Shown: piece by piece, positions 1-5,798 of the stretch
Numbering within the stretch: the first letter of the stretch is position 1
How the letters are laid out: each line of letters begins with the position of its first letter
Assembly: GCA_027069645.1 (NCBI GenBank)
Contig: JALXEI010000152.1
Coordinates: 1 to 5,933, forward strand
Direction: 5' to 3'
DNA from: Hyphomicrobiales bacterium
GTDB lineage: Bacteria; Pseudomonadota; Alphaproteobacteria; Rhizobiales; JAKIUO01
Length of the DNA stretch: 5,933 nucleotides
Notes under the pieces: generated by a model
Databases searched by the model: none
What the model saw: the letters and a program-made list of their open reading frames with translations, nothing else
What the model was told of the DNA's origin: nothing
Position numbers and translations under genes: made by a program

Positions 1-110
1 CTCACCCGTCTGCCACTCTAATAACACCCGAAGGTGCGTTCGCGTTCGACTTGCATGTGTTAGGCCTGCCGCCAGCGTTCGTTCTGAGCCAGGATCAAAC
101 TCTCATATTT
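1..110 (-). rRNA. rrs: 16S ribosomal RNA, 5' end (partial)
   Basis: Read on the minus strand, 81-104 gives the universal 5' motif GAGAGTTTGATCCTGGCTCA, followed by AACGAACGCTGGCGGCAGGC and CACATGCAAGTCGAACGC, which is the start of bacterial 16S rRNA. Aligned by eye to E. coli numbering, base 1 falls at about position 110 (AAATATGAGAG). The window's left end corresponds to roughly 16S base 110 (GACGGGTGAG), so well over 90% of the gene lies outside. The variable helix near base 70-100 is short and capped by UUCG (CACC-UUCG-GGUG), followed by GUGGCAGACGGG, a pattern common in Alphaproteobacteria. The rest of the rrn operon (tRNAs, 23S, 5S) would lie to the left of the window. Identity is certain; the mature 5' end is good to a few bases. 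Confidence 0.98.
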
Positions 111-571
111 GAGAAGTTGATTCTGTCTATTGATCCGGATGGAAATTCCGGACCGTCGCTATGCGTCTTTGCGTACATTGACGAGTTCCAACACAAGGTT
201 CCATTTCTGTCACGAGGACATCATGAAACCATGGTTGAAAATCAAAACGCAGGATAGACAGTAGTCTCGTTCAGTCCGCTTCACCACCACCAGAATAATC
301 CGAAGATCAAAACCGGTGACTTCCGAAACAAACCCGCCAGGACAACCGCTGCCTGCGTTTCTCTTTCTTTGTTCATATTCACTTGTCAAAGAGCCGACCT
401 TTCAACGAAGAAAAGTCATCTTTCACACCACCGAAGCTCAAACCACAGCAGATGTCAAAAGCCAATACTGCATCCCTTCGGAAAATCCGATGTTACACAG
501 CACAGCGTCTGAATGAAAGTAATTTCTGTTCCCGAAGGAGCGACCCGAAAGTCTCTCGCCCCGTGATCAGG
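111..571 (-). other. 16S rRNA leader (transcribed spacer upstream of 16S)
   Basis: This is the stretch between the predicted rrn start site (~571) and the 16S 5' end. It has no convincing protein gene; the short frames in it lack ribosome sites. It contains boxA (384-394). Just downstream of boxA on the minus strand is a purine-rich stretch with GAAAGAGAAACG (357-368) and then GCAGGCAGCGGTTGTCC (341-357). I recall similar sequence from alphaproteobacterial rRNA leaders; its likely job is to form the 5' arm of the RNase III processing stem, whose partner would lie beyond 16S outside the window. A small inverted repeat (TCCGGA at 135-140 and 148-153) could form a hairpin about 30 nt before the mature 16S end. 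Leader limits are inferred from the promoter and the 16S start. Confidence 0.8.
384..394 (-). promoter_or_regulatory. boxA antitermination site in the rrn leader
   Basis: The minus strand reads GCTCTTTGACA here, a near match to the rRNA boxA consensus (TGCTCTTTAACA in E. coli; alphaproteobacterial leaders often have TTTGACA). In known systems the transcribed boxA is bound by NusB-NusE, which lets RNA polymerase read through Rho-dependent stops in the untranslated rRNA operon. Immediately upstream on the transcript (399-415) a small imperfect stem, CTTTTC-loop-GAAAG, sits where a boxB-like hairpin would be; it is weak. Position, about 275 nt before 16S and inside the leader, supports the call. 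Confidence 0.85.
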
Positions 572-577
572 AGTTGA

Positions 578-606
578 GTTATATGCCCGGGCGTCACCGG
601 GGTCAA
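578..606 (-). promoter_or_regulatory. rrn operon promoter (-35 TTGACC, 17 bp, -10 TATAAC)
   Basis: On the minus strand TTGACC (601-606) and TATAAC (578-583) each match the housekeeping sigma consensus at five of six positions and are separated by exactly 17 bp. The spacer is very GC-rich (14 of 17) and contains the palindrome GCCCGGGC (585-592). The start site should fall near 570-572, giving a ~460-nt leader to 16S. The bases after the -10 (TCAACTC) are not the GC-rich discriminator that E. coli rrn P1 promoters use for stringent control. Upstream A-tracts (next entry) are what one expects at a strong rRNA promoter. No other comparably good promoter faces 16S in the window. Confidence 0.88.
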
Positions 607-612
607 GCACTC

Positions 613-640
613 TTTTTAACTTTTTTGCAGTTTTTTTAAC
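613..640 (-). promoter_or_regulatory. A-tract UP-like element upstream of the rrn promoter
   Basis: Read on the minus strand there are runs of 7, 6 and 5 A residues (631-637, 621-626, 613-617) with centres about 8-11 bp apart, directly behind the -35 box. In rRNA promoters such A/T-rich upstream elements bind the RNA polymerase alpha C-terminal domain, and A-tracts phased near one helical turn also bend DNA. The octamer TTTTTAAC on the plus strand occurs twice, at 613-620 and 633-640, exactly 20 bp apart. TTAAC is also a half-site of the alphaproteobacterial regulator CtrA, but the usual TTAA-N7-TTAA spacing is absent. Confidence 0.65.
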
Positions 641-644
641 CGGG

Positions 645-1144
645 CCGTAACCACAGCCCTGAAACCCTGCAAATCACCTCCATACCATACCCCTTTTGCT
701 CCGTTTGAAACACTTTCACATATAGAGCCACAAGTCGGACCGGCAGGAGCCATCGACCGGGACAGGCTCTGGCGGGCTTTCGAAAAAAATTACGTTATTT
801 CAGATATTTGCGGCGCAAAAGATATTAAATGCACAGGAACGTGACTGACAGCCCCCCGACCGCGACATTCAGCCTATCTCTTTGAAAAACAATTTCTTTT
901 CATGTTTGTGCGGATCTGCTATCAACATCAGGAAACGCGGGGCCTGCCCGAAGAAAACCGGCCGAACAGAAAAAATGACAGACACTGTGCATAAATTGTG
1001 GAATTCATATCGGTGCCACATTGAAATGCCAAGTTGCCTACTGCTGAAGCTGTCGATTTATGACATCATTCCGGCCCCCGCGAATATGAAAAGCATTATC
1101 TGGCGCATCGGGACATGATTTTATTCACCGACGAGTCCCACCGT
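645..1144. other. intergenic region between divergent rrn promoter and M23 gene
   Basis: About 500 bp without a gene I can support. The longest frame (882-1118, plus) begins with TTG, has no Shine-Dalgarno before it, and its product (rich in Cys, Ile, Lys, no recognisable domain) does not look like a real protein. The region should hold the promoter for the gene starting at 1162, but I found only weak candidates, for example TTGCCT (1034-1039), 17 bp, TTTATG (1057-1062). The segment 780-890 is A/T-rich relative to its surroundings. I see no tRNA, terminator hairpin or repeat family here. Confidence 0.5.
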
Positions 1145-1145
1145 A

Positions 1146-1151
1146 AGGGAG
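1146..1151 (+). promoter_or_regulatory. ribosome binding site for the TTG start at 1162
   Basis: AGGGAG lies 10 nt before the TTG at 1162. An in-frame stop (TAA, 1144-1146) sits just upstream, so TTG 1162 is the first possible start in this frame. An out-of-frame ATG at 1152 follows the same site with no spacing at all, too close for normal initiation. Confidence 0.5.
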
Positions 1152-1161
1152 ATGTCCACCA

Positions 1162-3177
1162 TTGAGCCCCTCTCGCCACATCAGCAGAACATCGCGTCGG
1201 CGACGCGAACGGGTGCCACGGGGCACCCGCAAAGCCCTGCCCCGGGTTTATCTGCGCGGTGGCAATAAAATCATACACGAAATCTACATGATTGATCACG
1301 GCACTCACAAGGGCGCGATGGTCAAATGGATTCTCAGCACGATGTTTGCCGGTCTTGTCGGTGTCGGCGCCATCGGCACCGTTCTGTATGCCTCGATGAA
1401 AACGGACAGGGAACTTGGCTCCGGCGATTTGTTCAGCCAGCTTCGGGGGATTGCCACACGGGCCATGAAACCATTCAAACCGCTGCTCGTCAATCACCAG
1501 ACCGGCCCGCATTTTATTGGCCCCAAGAGCGATCGTCTGATTGTCACCGCAAAGGGCCTTTCAACCCGCCAGATTATCCATGACAGTTTCGCCCGCAAAA
1601 GGGATAATCGCGAATACCTGGTGATCAAGCCCTATGCACGCCTCATCAACACGCTTGCAACAGCAAGGCCCGACAATCGCGCGGCCATTCCCCCTTTTGA
1701 CCCCTACAAACTCTATACCAACCGCAAACCGGCGGAGAAAACAGACGGCCACAAGTCAGGGGGGGCATCACCGGGTGCCACTACAGCCACAAGCCCCCTG
1801 TCGCCTGAAATAGCGCCGGGTGATGACAGCTATACCCTTTCCGATGCGCGGGCACAGATCCTTGTCGCCATTGCTGCCGATGATTTCTTTGCCAGCGACC
1901 GGCAACTCGCTGCGAACGATGACACGGCCAGCGACAAACCTTCGGGGGAAAATCCCGCTCTTTCCCCGTCTGCCGGTTTAAAGAACACCACAATCATCGA
2001 GAAAACATCTGTTGCCGCCAATGCCGATCAGCCGGAACCGGAACAACATCAAATCACCGTCCGTTCCGGCGACTCAATGGCCATTCTGTTGCGCAGTGCC
2101 GGGGCCGAAGGACCGCAGATTGCCAAAATCATTGCTGCGATGAACAAAATCTATCCGGCGGCCAATCTCAAGATCGGCCAGAAATTGCGTTATGTCGCGG
2201 TCCCAAAACCCTCGGATCCGGGCAAAACCGAACCTGCAGAAATTTCATTATACAGTGGCAAACAGCATCTTGTTACCATATCGCGCAACGAGGCCGGGGA
2301 ATATGTTGCCAGCAAAACAGCCGGCACCACCCGGTTTTACGGGCGGAAAAACTCCTGGCCACGGCGCGCCACCCTTTACGAGAGCTTTTATCAGGCCGGT
2401 TTGCAGCAGAAACTGTCCGCAAACAAAATCCTCAAACTGCTGCGCATCCACGCTTTTGATACCGATTTCAAACGACGCACCCAGCCAGGCGACAGCTTCG
2501 AAGCCTTTTTTGACACAAGACAGGATCGCGAAAATTTCGAGAATATACCCAATGAACTGCTCTATACGTCCATCACCGTGAATGGCCGAAAGCGCGCCTT
2601 CTATCGCTTTCGAACGCCGGACGGGCGCATAGACTATTATGACCGCGACGGAAAAAACGCCAAGAAATTCCTGATGCGCAAACCCGTACGCGGCAATGTT
2701 CGCCTTTCCTCGGGCTTTGGCTATCGCATGCATCCGATTTTGCATGTGCGCAAGCTGCATGCCGGAACAGACTGGGCCGGTCCGCGCGGCAGCCGCATTC
2801 TGGCCGCCGGAGACGGCATCGTCGAAAAGGCCGCCATGACCGCCTATAGCGGCAACTATGTGCGTATCCGCCATGCCAATGGCTACAAGACCTCATACAG
2901 TCATTTGCAGAGGATTGCCGCCGGGATCAAAAAAGGGGTCAGGGTCCGACAGGGTCAGATCATCGGCCTGCTGGGCAATACGGGACGATCAACAGGGCCC
3001 CATTTGCATTTTGAGGTGCTGATCAACAACCGTCCCGTCAACGCCATGACCATCCCTGTGCCGCGCGGCCGGGTCCTCAAGGGCTATTTGCTGACCAAAT
3101 TCAAAAAAGAACGTGATCGCATTGACGAACTGATGAGTCGTGACCCGGTGACAACCCGGGTAGCCTCGGTGAAATAG
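1162..3177 (+). CDS. membrane-anchored LysM/M23 peptidoglycan endopeptidase (MepM-like)
   Basis: Probable zinc endopeptidase that cuts peptide cross-links in periplasmic peptidoglycan. Seen in the 671-aa product: a basic cytoplasmic tail (residues 1-52, with RRRRER); one membrane helix at ~56-77; a low-complexity Ala/Ser/Pro linker to ~290; a LysM/OapA-type domain at ~296-347 (ITVRSGDSMAILL ... LKIGQKLRY); a MepM-like middle region ~350-510; and the M23 domain ~524-625. The M23 motifs are complete: H533 and D537 (HAGTDW) with H616 as zinc ligands, H581 (SYSHL) and H614 (HLH) as catalytic histidines. It should therefore be active and face the periplasm. The layout matches E. coli MepM and alphaproteobacterial M23 proteins, with a longer tail and linker. 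Start is TTG at 1162; later in-frame options are GTG 1213, ATG 1288 and ATG 1318. The 1162 start is preferred because the tail PRVYLRGGNKIIHEIY looks conserved-type rather than random. The NYN gene follows on the same strand after 152 bp. Confidence 0.93.
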   Translation: MSPSRHISRTSRRRRERVPRGTRKALPRVYLRGGNKIIHEIYMIDHGTHKGAMVKWILSTMFAGLVGVGAIGTVLYASMKTDRELGSGDLFSQLRGIATRAMKPFKPLLVNHQTGPHFIGPKSDRLIVTAKGLSTRQIIHDSFARKRDNREYLVIKPYARLINTLATARPDNRAAIPPFDPYKLYTNRKPAEKTDGHKSGGASPGATTATSPLSPEIAPGDDSYTLSDARAQILVAIAADDFFASDRQLAANDDTASDKPSGENPALSPSAGLKNTTIIEKTSVAANADQPEPEQHQITVRSGDSMAILLRSAGAEGPQIAKIIAAMNKIYPAANLKIGQKLRYVAVPKPSDPGKTEPAEISLYSGKQHLVTISRNEAGEYVASKTAGTTRFYGRKNSWPRRATLYESFYQAGLQQKLSANKILKLLRIHAFDTDFKRRTQPGDSFEAFFDTRQDRENFENIPNELLYTSITVNGRKRAFYRFRTPDGRIDYYDRDGKNAKKFLMRKPVRGNVRLSSGFGYRMHPILHVRKLHAGTDWAGPRGSRILAAGDGIVEKAAMTAYSGNYVRIRHANGYKTSYSHLQRIAAGIKKGVRVRQGQIIGLLGNTGRSTGPHLHFEVLINNRPVNAMTIPVPRGRVLKGYLLTKFKKERDRIDELMSRDPVTTRVASVK

Positions 3178-3213
3178 CTGCAAGCTGGAAAAGACAGACG
3201 GATTTGCTGAACT

Positions 3214-3230
3214 TTCCGGCTACACCGGAA
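3214..3230 (+). repeat. hairpin between the M23 and NYN genes
   Basis: Perfect 6-bp inverted repeat TTCCGG-CTACA-CCGGAA, 37 nt after the M23 stop codon. No T-run follows, so it is not a standard intrinsic terminator. It could slow or pause polymerase or protect the 3' end of the upstream message; it could also be chance. Confidence 0.35.
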
Positions 3231-3267
3231 CCACAGAACGAATATCAGCGGGCACGGGATAATCCCC

Positions 3268-3295
3268 TTGTATCCCTCCGCATCCTGCCGATAAT
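3268..3295 (+). promoter_or_regulatory. weak candidate promoter for the NYN gene
   Basis: GATAAT (3290-3295) matches the -10 consensus at five of six positions. TTGTAT (3268-3273) sits 16 bp upstream but matches the -35 at only about half its positions. It would start transcription about 30 nt before the ATG at 3330. Plausible given the 152-bp gap, but short hexamers like these arise often by chance. Confidence 0.25.
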
Positions 3296-3317
3296 GGAAA
3301 GTGATTCGTTTCTGGAC

Positions 3318-3323
3318 GGGGGA
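3318..3323 (+). promoter_or_regulatory. ribosome binding site deciding the NYN start
   Basis: GGGGGA lies 6 nt before ATG 3330. This supports ATG 3330 over the longer frame that opens with TTG at 3204, which lacks a ribosome site and overlaps the intergenic hairpin. A second ATG at 3336 is two codons further on. Confidence 0.6.
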
Positions 3324-3329
3324 AATCAT

Positions 3330-4817
3330 ATGAATATGCGCGACACACATCAGCGGCTGGCATCCGCCCGGCAGGACAGGCCACGCCTGACAGCCCTGTT
3401 CATTGATTTCGACAATATATACATATCCCTGCTGAGCCGTGATCGCTTTGCCGCAACGCATTTTGCCACCAATCCCGTTGCCTGGACCGCCGCTCTGCTG
3501 GAAGGCGGCCTTTCCACATCGGCCATCAATACAGCGGGCATCAAACCGCAAAGGCGCATGGTCATCGCCAGAGTCTATGGCAATCCGGTGCTGAAAAACC
3601 GCGACAAGAGCAGCTTTGCCTATGTGCGCAACCATTTCATGCATGCCGGCTATGAGGTCATCGATTGCCCGCCCCTGACCAATCAGCTCAAAAACGGTTC
3701 CGATATCCGCATGGTGCTGGATATGCGCGACCTGATCGAACATGATCCGAAAATAGATGAATTTGTCATTATGTCGGGGGACAGCGATTTCGTGCCGATT
3801 TTGCTGCGCCTGCGCTCTCATGACCGGCGCACGATGATCTATGGCGGTCTGCAAACATCAAGGTCCTACACCTCGCTGGCCGATGAAATCATCACCGAGG
3901 ATGCGCTCGTCGCCTTTTTGCATGAAAGTGCGGGCAGCCGTGCCCCGATAACCGGCTATGCGGCCGGCAACGGTAAAAAGGCGGATCCCCTTGCCGAAGC
4001 CCGCGCCGAGATCATCGCCGAAGTGGCCAAAATCGTTGAAGCCTCCGACAAGCCGGTACCAATGGAGATCCTCGCGACCAGCGTGCGCAATGCCGTCGGT
4101 CTCAAACGCACCATTGACACAAAATGGGCCGGACACGGGCAATTCTCGGTGCTGCTTGCCCAGGCGCTCAGCGAGGAATTTGTCCTGTCTGAAAAGGCCC
4201 CCTTCATGGTCTGGCACAAAAAGCTGCACAACCGGCCACAGACGGCCTCGCCAGCACAGGCTGGCAGTGATAGTGCACCCGACCGGAAAAACGGAAACGA
4301 CACGGGCATCGCCCCCGCAAAGGAAGGTGCCGCGAAAATGGAAGATGCCCGACAGGCGCCTCTTAAATCCGTTATCGACAATATACTCCAGGTGGCCGAT
4401 ATCCCGGCTTTGTCGGCCCGCTATTACCAGAGGCTGTTTCAACTGCTTTCCGAAGAAATCCGCGAAAACGGCTTTGTTTTTTCCAAAACGGCCTCACAGA
4501 CCGCCGAGAGGGGCAGTAAAATAAAACTGCCTGTTGACCCTGCCCATGTTCAGGCCATTCTGGACCGCATCCGCCGTCATGGTCACTGGTTCAGCAAGGA
4601 GGACAGTGCCATTGTGCTGGCCCGGACCTTCCGCGATTCGGTCATATCACAATGTGTCGAGAGCGGCGTGAAGTTCACCGGCCCGCAACTCGATCTGATT
4701 GATGGCTGGTTTATCCCCGCTGGCGAGGAGGACAGGGGCGAACAGCAAAACGAGGACAGCACCGATAGCACATCCCCTCCCCCTGCCGAAACCGAACTTG
4801 TGACCACCGCCTCCTGA
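3330..4817 (+). CDS. NYN (PIN-like) nuclease with OST-HTH/LOTUS domain
   Basis: Predicted 495-aa soluble protein. Residues ~19-190 form a NYN domain (DUF88/LabA type, PIN-like fold): IDFDN (D26, D28, N29), NGSD (D125) with D131, and MSGDSDF (D151, D153) are the acidic residues expected to bind the metal of a nuclease site, so activity is likely retained. Residues ~223-296 match an OST-HTH/LOTUS domain (EIIAEVAKIVEAS, a central Gly/Phe-rich turn GHGQFSVLL, ending FMVWH), a fold known to bind RNA or protein partners. A 48-residue Pro/Ala/charged linker follows. Residues ~345-463 form a mostly helical region I do not recognise, ending in GWFIP, then an acidic Ser/Glu tail. NYN-LOTUS proteins are widespread in bacteria and are thought to act on RNA; the target here is unknown. 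No signal peptide or membrane segment is seen. The gene ends at the terminator at 4832. Confidence is high for NYN, good for LOTUS, none for function of the C-terminal part. Confidence 0.9.
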   Translation: MNMRDTHQRLASARQDRPRLTALFIDFDNIYISLLSRDRFAATHFATNPVAWTAALLEGGLSTSAINTAGIKPQRRMVIARVYGNPVLKNRDKSSFAYVRNHFMHAGYEVIDCPPLTNQLKNGSDIRMVLDMRDLIEHDPKIDEFVIMSGDSDFVPILLRLRSHDRRTMIYGGLQTSRSYTSLADEIITEDALVAFLHESAGSRAPITGYAAGNGKKADPLAEARAEIIAEVAKIVEASDKPVPMEILATSVRNAVGLKRTIDTKWAGHGQFSVLLAQALSEEFVLSEKAPFMVWHKKLHNRPQTASPAQAGSDSAPDRKNGNDTGIAPAKEGAAKMEDARQAPLKSVIDNILQVADIPALSARYYQRLFQLLSEEIRENGFVFSKTASQTAERGSKIKLPVDPAHVQAILDRIRRHGHWFSKEDSAIVLARTFRDSVISQCVESGVKFTGPQLDLIDGWFIPAGEEDRGEQQNEDSTDSTSPPPAETELVTTAS

Positions 4818-4831
4818 TGGCCTGCGCAATG

Positions 4832-4866
4832 AAAAAGCGACGAGCTTGTGCCGTCGCTTTTTTTTT
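4832..4866. terminator. bidirectional intrinsic terminator between convergent genes
   Basis: Stem GCGACG (4837-4842) pairs with CGTCGC (4852-4857) around a 9-nt loop that can itself add a two-pair GC/GC extension with loop TTGT. The stem is flanked by AAAAA (4832-4836) and a run of nine T (4858-4866). On the plus strand this is a strong terminator 14 nt after the NYN stop codon. On the minus strand the same stem ends in five T, so it can also stop the convergent lipoprotein gene, whose stop codon is only a few bases away. Confidence 0.9.
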
Positions 4867-4874
4867 CAAATGAC

Positions 4875-5549
4875 CTATTTGGTTCGCGAAGCATATCGCT
4901 TTCGTGACTTCCAGCGGCAACCATAATGCCAGCTTCGCTTCGGTCCCACGTCAATATGAACGGTCGAAACATTGCAATAGGTTCCGACACCGCCACGACC
5001 GGGCAGAGATTTGAGATAGCGGGCCAATGTATATTTGTTCACACCACTGACCTGAATGTCTACGGCCTGACATTTCAGATGATAGGAGTGTTTTGCGCCA
5101 CCAACACGGCGGTTATGCCGCCTGGAACGATAGCCGGACTGGATATGAACCTTTTTGCCATAGTGCCATGCCACCGTATTGAGCAGCATTTTCAAATCTG
5201 CCGGAATACAGCCGATCCTCGCCTGACGCCTTTTGCCAACCATGCTGGAAAGGGTGCTGACATTAAAACCGGCCGGTGCCAGCCGACTGGCCATCTGGCG
5301 GATGGAACTGATACGGGTACGAGCGCGAGCGACAGCCTGTTTTTCTGGCACTGATCTGTTGAACCAGCTCGGTGTTGCCGGCTCCATGCGCTCACTAAAA
5401 ACACCCGAAGCCAGATCCCGTTTCCAGGACATGTCAGGGGCGGGACTATTGATGCCGCCTCCGAGTTTTTGAGGTCCACTGACGGTTTTGCAACCGGCAA
5501 GCACAAGGACGGCAATCATCGAAATTGCGCAACGTACAAACAGTTTCAT
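4875..5549 (-). CDS. M15A_3/DUF882 (YcbK-like) peptidase lipoprotein
   Basis: 224-aa predicted lipoprotein of the zinc D,D-carboxypeptidase/endopeptidase superfamily M15, probably acting on peptidoglycan. Residues 1-19 are a signal peptide with lipobox LAGC, so Cys20 would be lipidated; Lys at the next position argues for sorting to the outer membrane. After a ~90-residue spacer, the catalytic domain spans ~112-212: SGYRSRRHN (138-146), VGGAKHSYH (149-157), AVDIQV (162-167), VHIDVG (197-202). H157, D164 and H198 are the expected zinc ligands, all present. Cys160 stands where many M15 proteins have Gly (SxHxxGxAxD); with C192 and C211 it could contribute to a disulfide. A basic tail follows. 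Start ATG 5549 places the signal peptide properly; GTG at 5552, one codon earlier, is equally possible and spaces better from GGAGA (5561-5565). The frame stays open to 5780, but that extension would bury the signal sequence. Convergent with the NYN gene; the two share a terminator. Confidence 0.92.
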   Translation of the reverse strand: MKLFVRCAISMIAVLVLAGCKTVSGPQKLGGGINSPAPDMSWKRDLASGVFSERMEPATPSWFNRSVPEKQAVARARTRISSIRQMASRLAPAGFNVSTLSSMVGKRRQARIGCIPADLKMLLNTVAWHYGKKVHIQSGYRSRRHNRRVGGAKHSYHLKCQAVDIQVSGVNKYTLARYLKSLPGRGGVGTYCNVSTVHIDVGPKRSWHYGCRWKSRKRYASRTK

Positions 5550-5560
5550 CACAGACAAGC

Positions 5561-5565
5561 TCTCC
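5561..5565 (-). promoter_or_regulatory. ribosome binding site of the lipoprotein gene
   Basis: The minus strand reads GGAGA here, 11 nt before ATG 5549 and 8 nt before the alternative GTG 5552. It supports starting translation at the signal peptide and not further upstream. Confidence 0.55.
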
Positions 5566-5798
5566 GCTTTACCTGCCGGTACGCACAAAACAATTGATCC
5601 AGCCTTCAACCCAACTACTATCGGCGAGCACATCATGGCGAATGCAAAACATTGTCCATGCTTCCCGCTGCGCGAGAAATTCGGACCCGATATATAGGGT
5701 GAAAGATACAGGTGTTGATTTAAAGAAGTCTTATCGGGGCCGGAAGAAACACCGGACATCTCCCGATTTTCCAACGGCACCGCCAGCCAGAGGCTGTT
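5566..5798. other. upstream region of the lipoprotein gene
   Basis: No gene supported. A TATATA (5691-5696) preceded on the minus strand by a poor -35 (ATCAAC, 5714-5719, 17 bp away) is the best promoter candidate for the lipoprotein gene and would give a ~135-nt leader. Near the right side, CAGCC-AGA-GGCTG followed by TTTT (5785-5801, plus-strand sense) is a small hairpin with a short T-run; it is too short to call a terminator. Confidence 0.3.

Noticed and set aside
51..257. Plus-strand open frame of 68 aa
   Set aside because: It overlaps the antisense of 16S rRNA and its leader; no ribosome site and no protein-like features.
316..577. Two overlapping plus-strand frames of ~65 aa
   Set aside because: They lie on the antisense strand of the rrn leader, across boxA, and resemble no protein.
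613..640. Paired TTAAC as a CtrA binding site
   Set aside because: Half-sites are 20 bp apart rather than in the TTAA-N7-TTAA arrangement; the A-tract explanation is simpler.
882..1118. Plus-strand frame of 78 aa in the gap before the M23 gene
   Set aside because: TTG start without Shine-Dalgarno, odd composition, no domain.
1152..1268. Short frame MSTIEPLSPHQQ... (38 aa) overlapping the start of the M23 gene in another frame
   Set aside because: The ATG directly abuts the AGGGAG site with no spacing, and the frame overlaps a better-supported gene. It could at most be a translational decoy.
2248..2874. Minus-strand frame of 208 aa
   Set aside because: Shadow of the M23 gene, whose catalytic motifs occupy the plus-strand frame.
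3204..3329. Longer N-terminus for the NYN protein from TTG 3204
   Set aside because: No ribosome site, overlaps a hairpin, and the added 42 residues look non-coding; ATG 3330 has GGGGGA at good spacing.
3084..3854. Minus-strand frame of 256 aa
   Set aside because: Spans the M23 end, the intergenic gap and the NYN domain; no domain or ribosome site, and the opposite frame is clearly coding.
3958..4524. Plus-strand frame of 188 aa inside the NYN gene
   Set aside because: Out-of-frame, Pro/Arg-rich shadow typical of GC-rich coding sequence.
5550..5780. Upstream extension of the lipoprotein frame by 77 residues
   Set aside because: It would bury a textbook lipoprotein signal peptide and lacks a suitable ribosome site.
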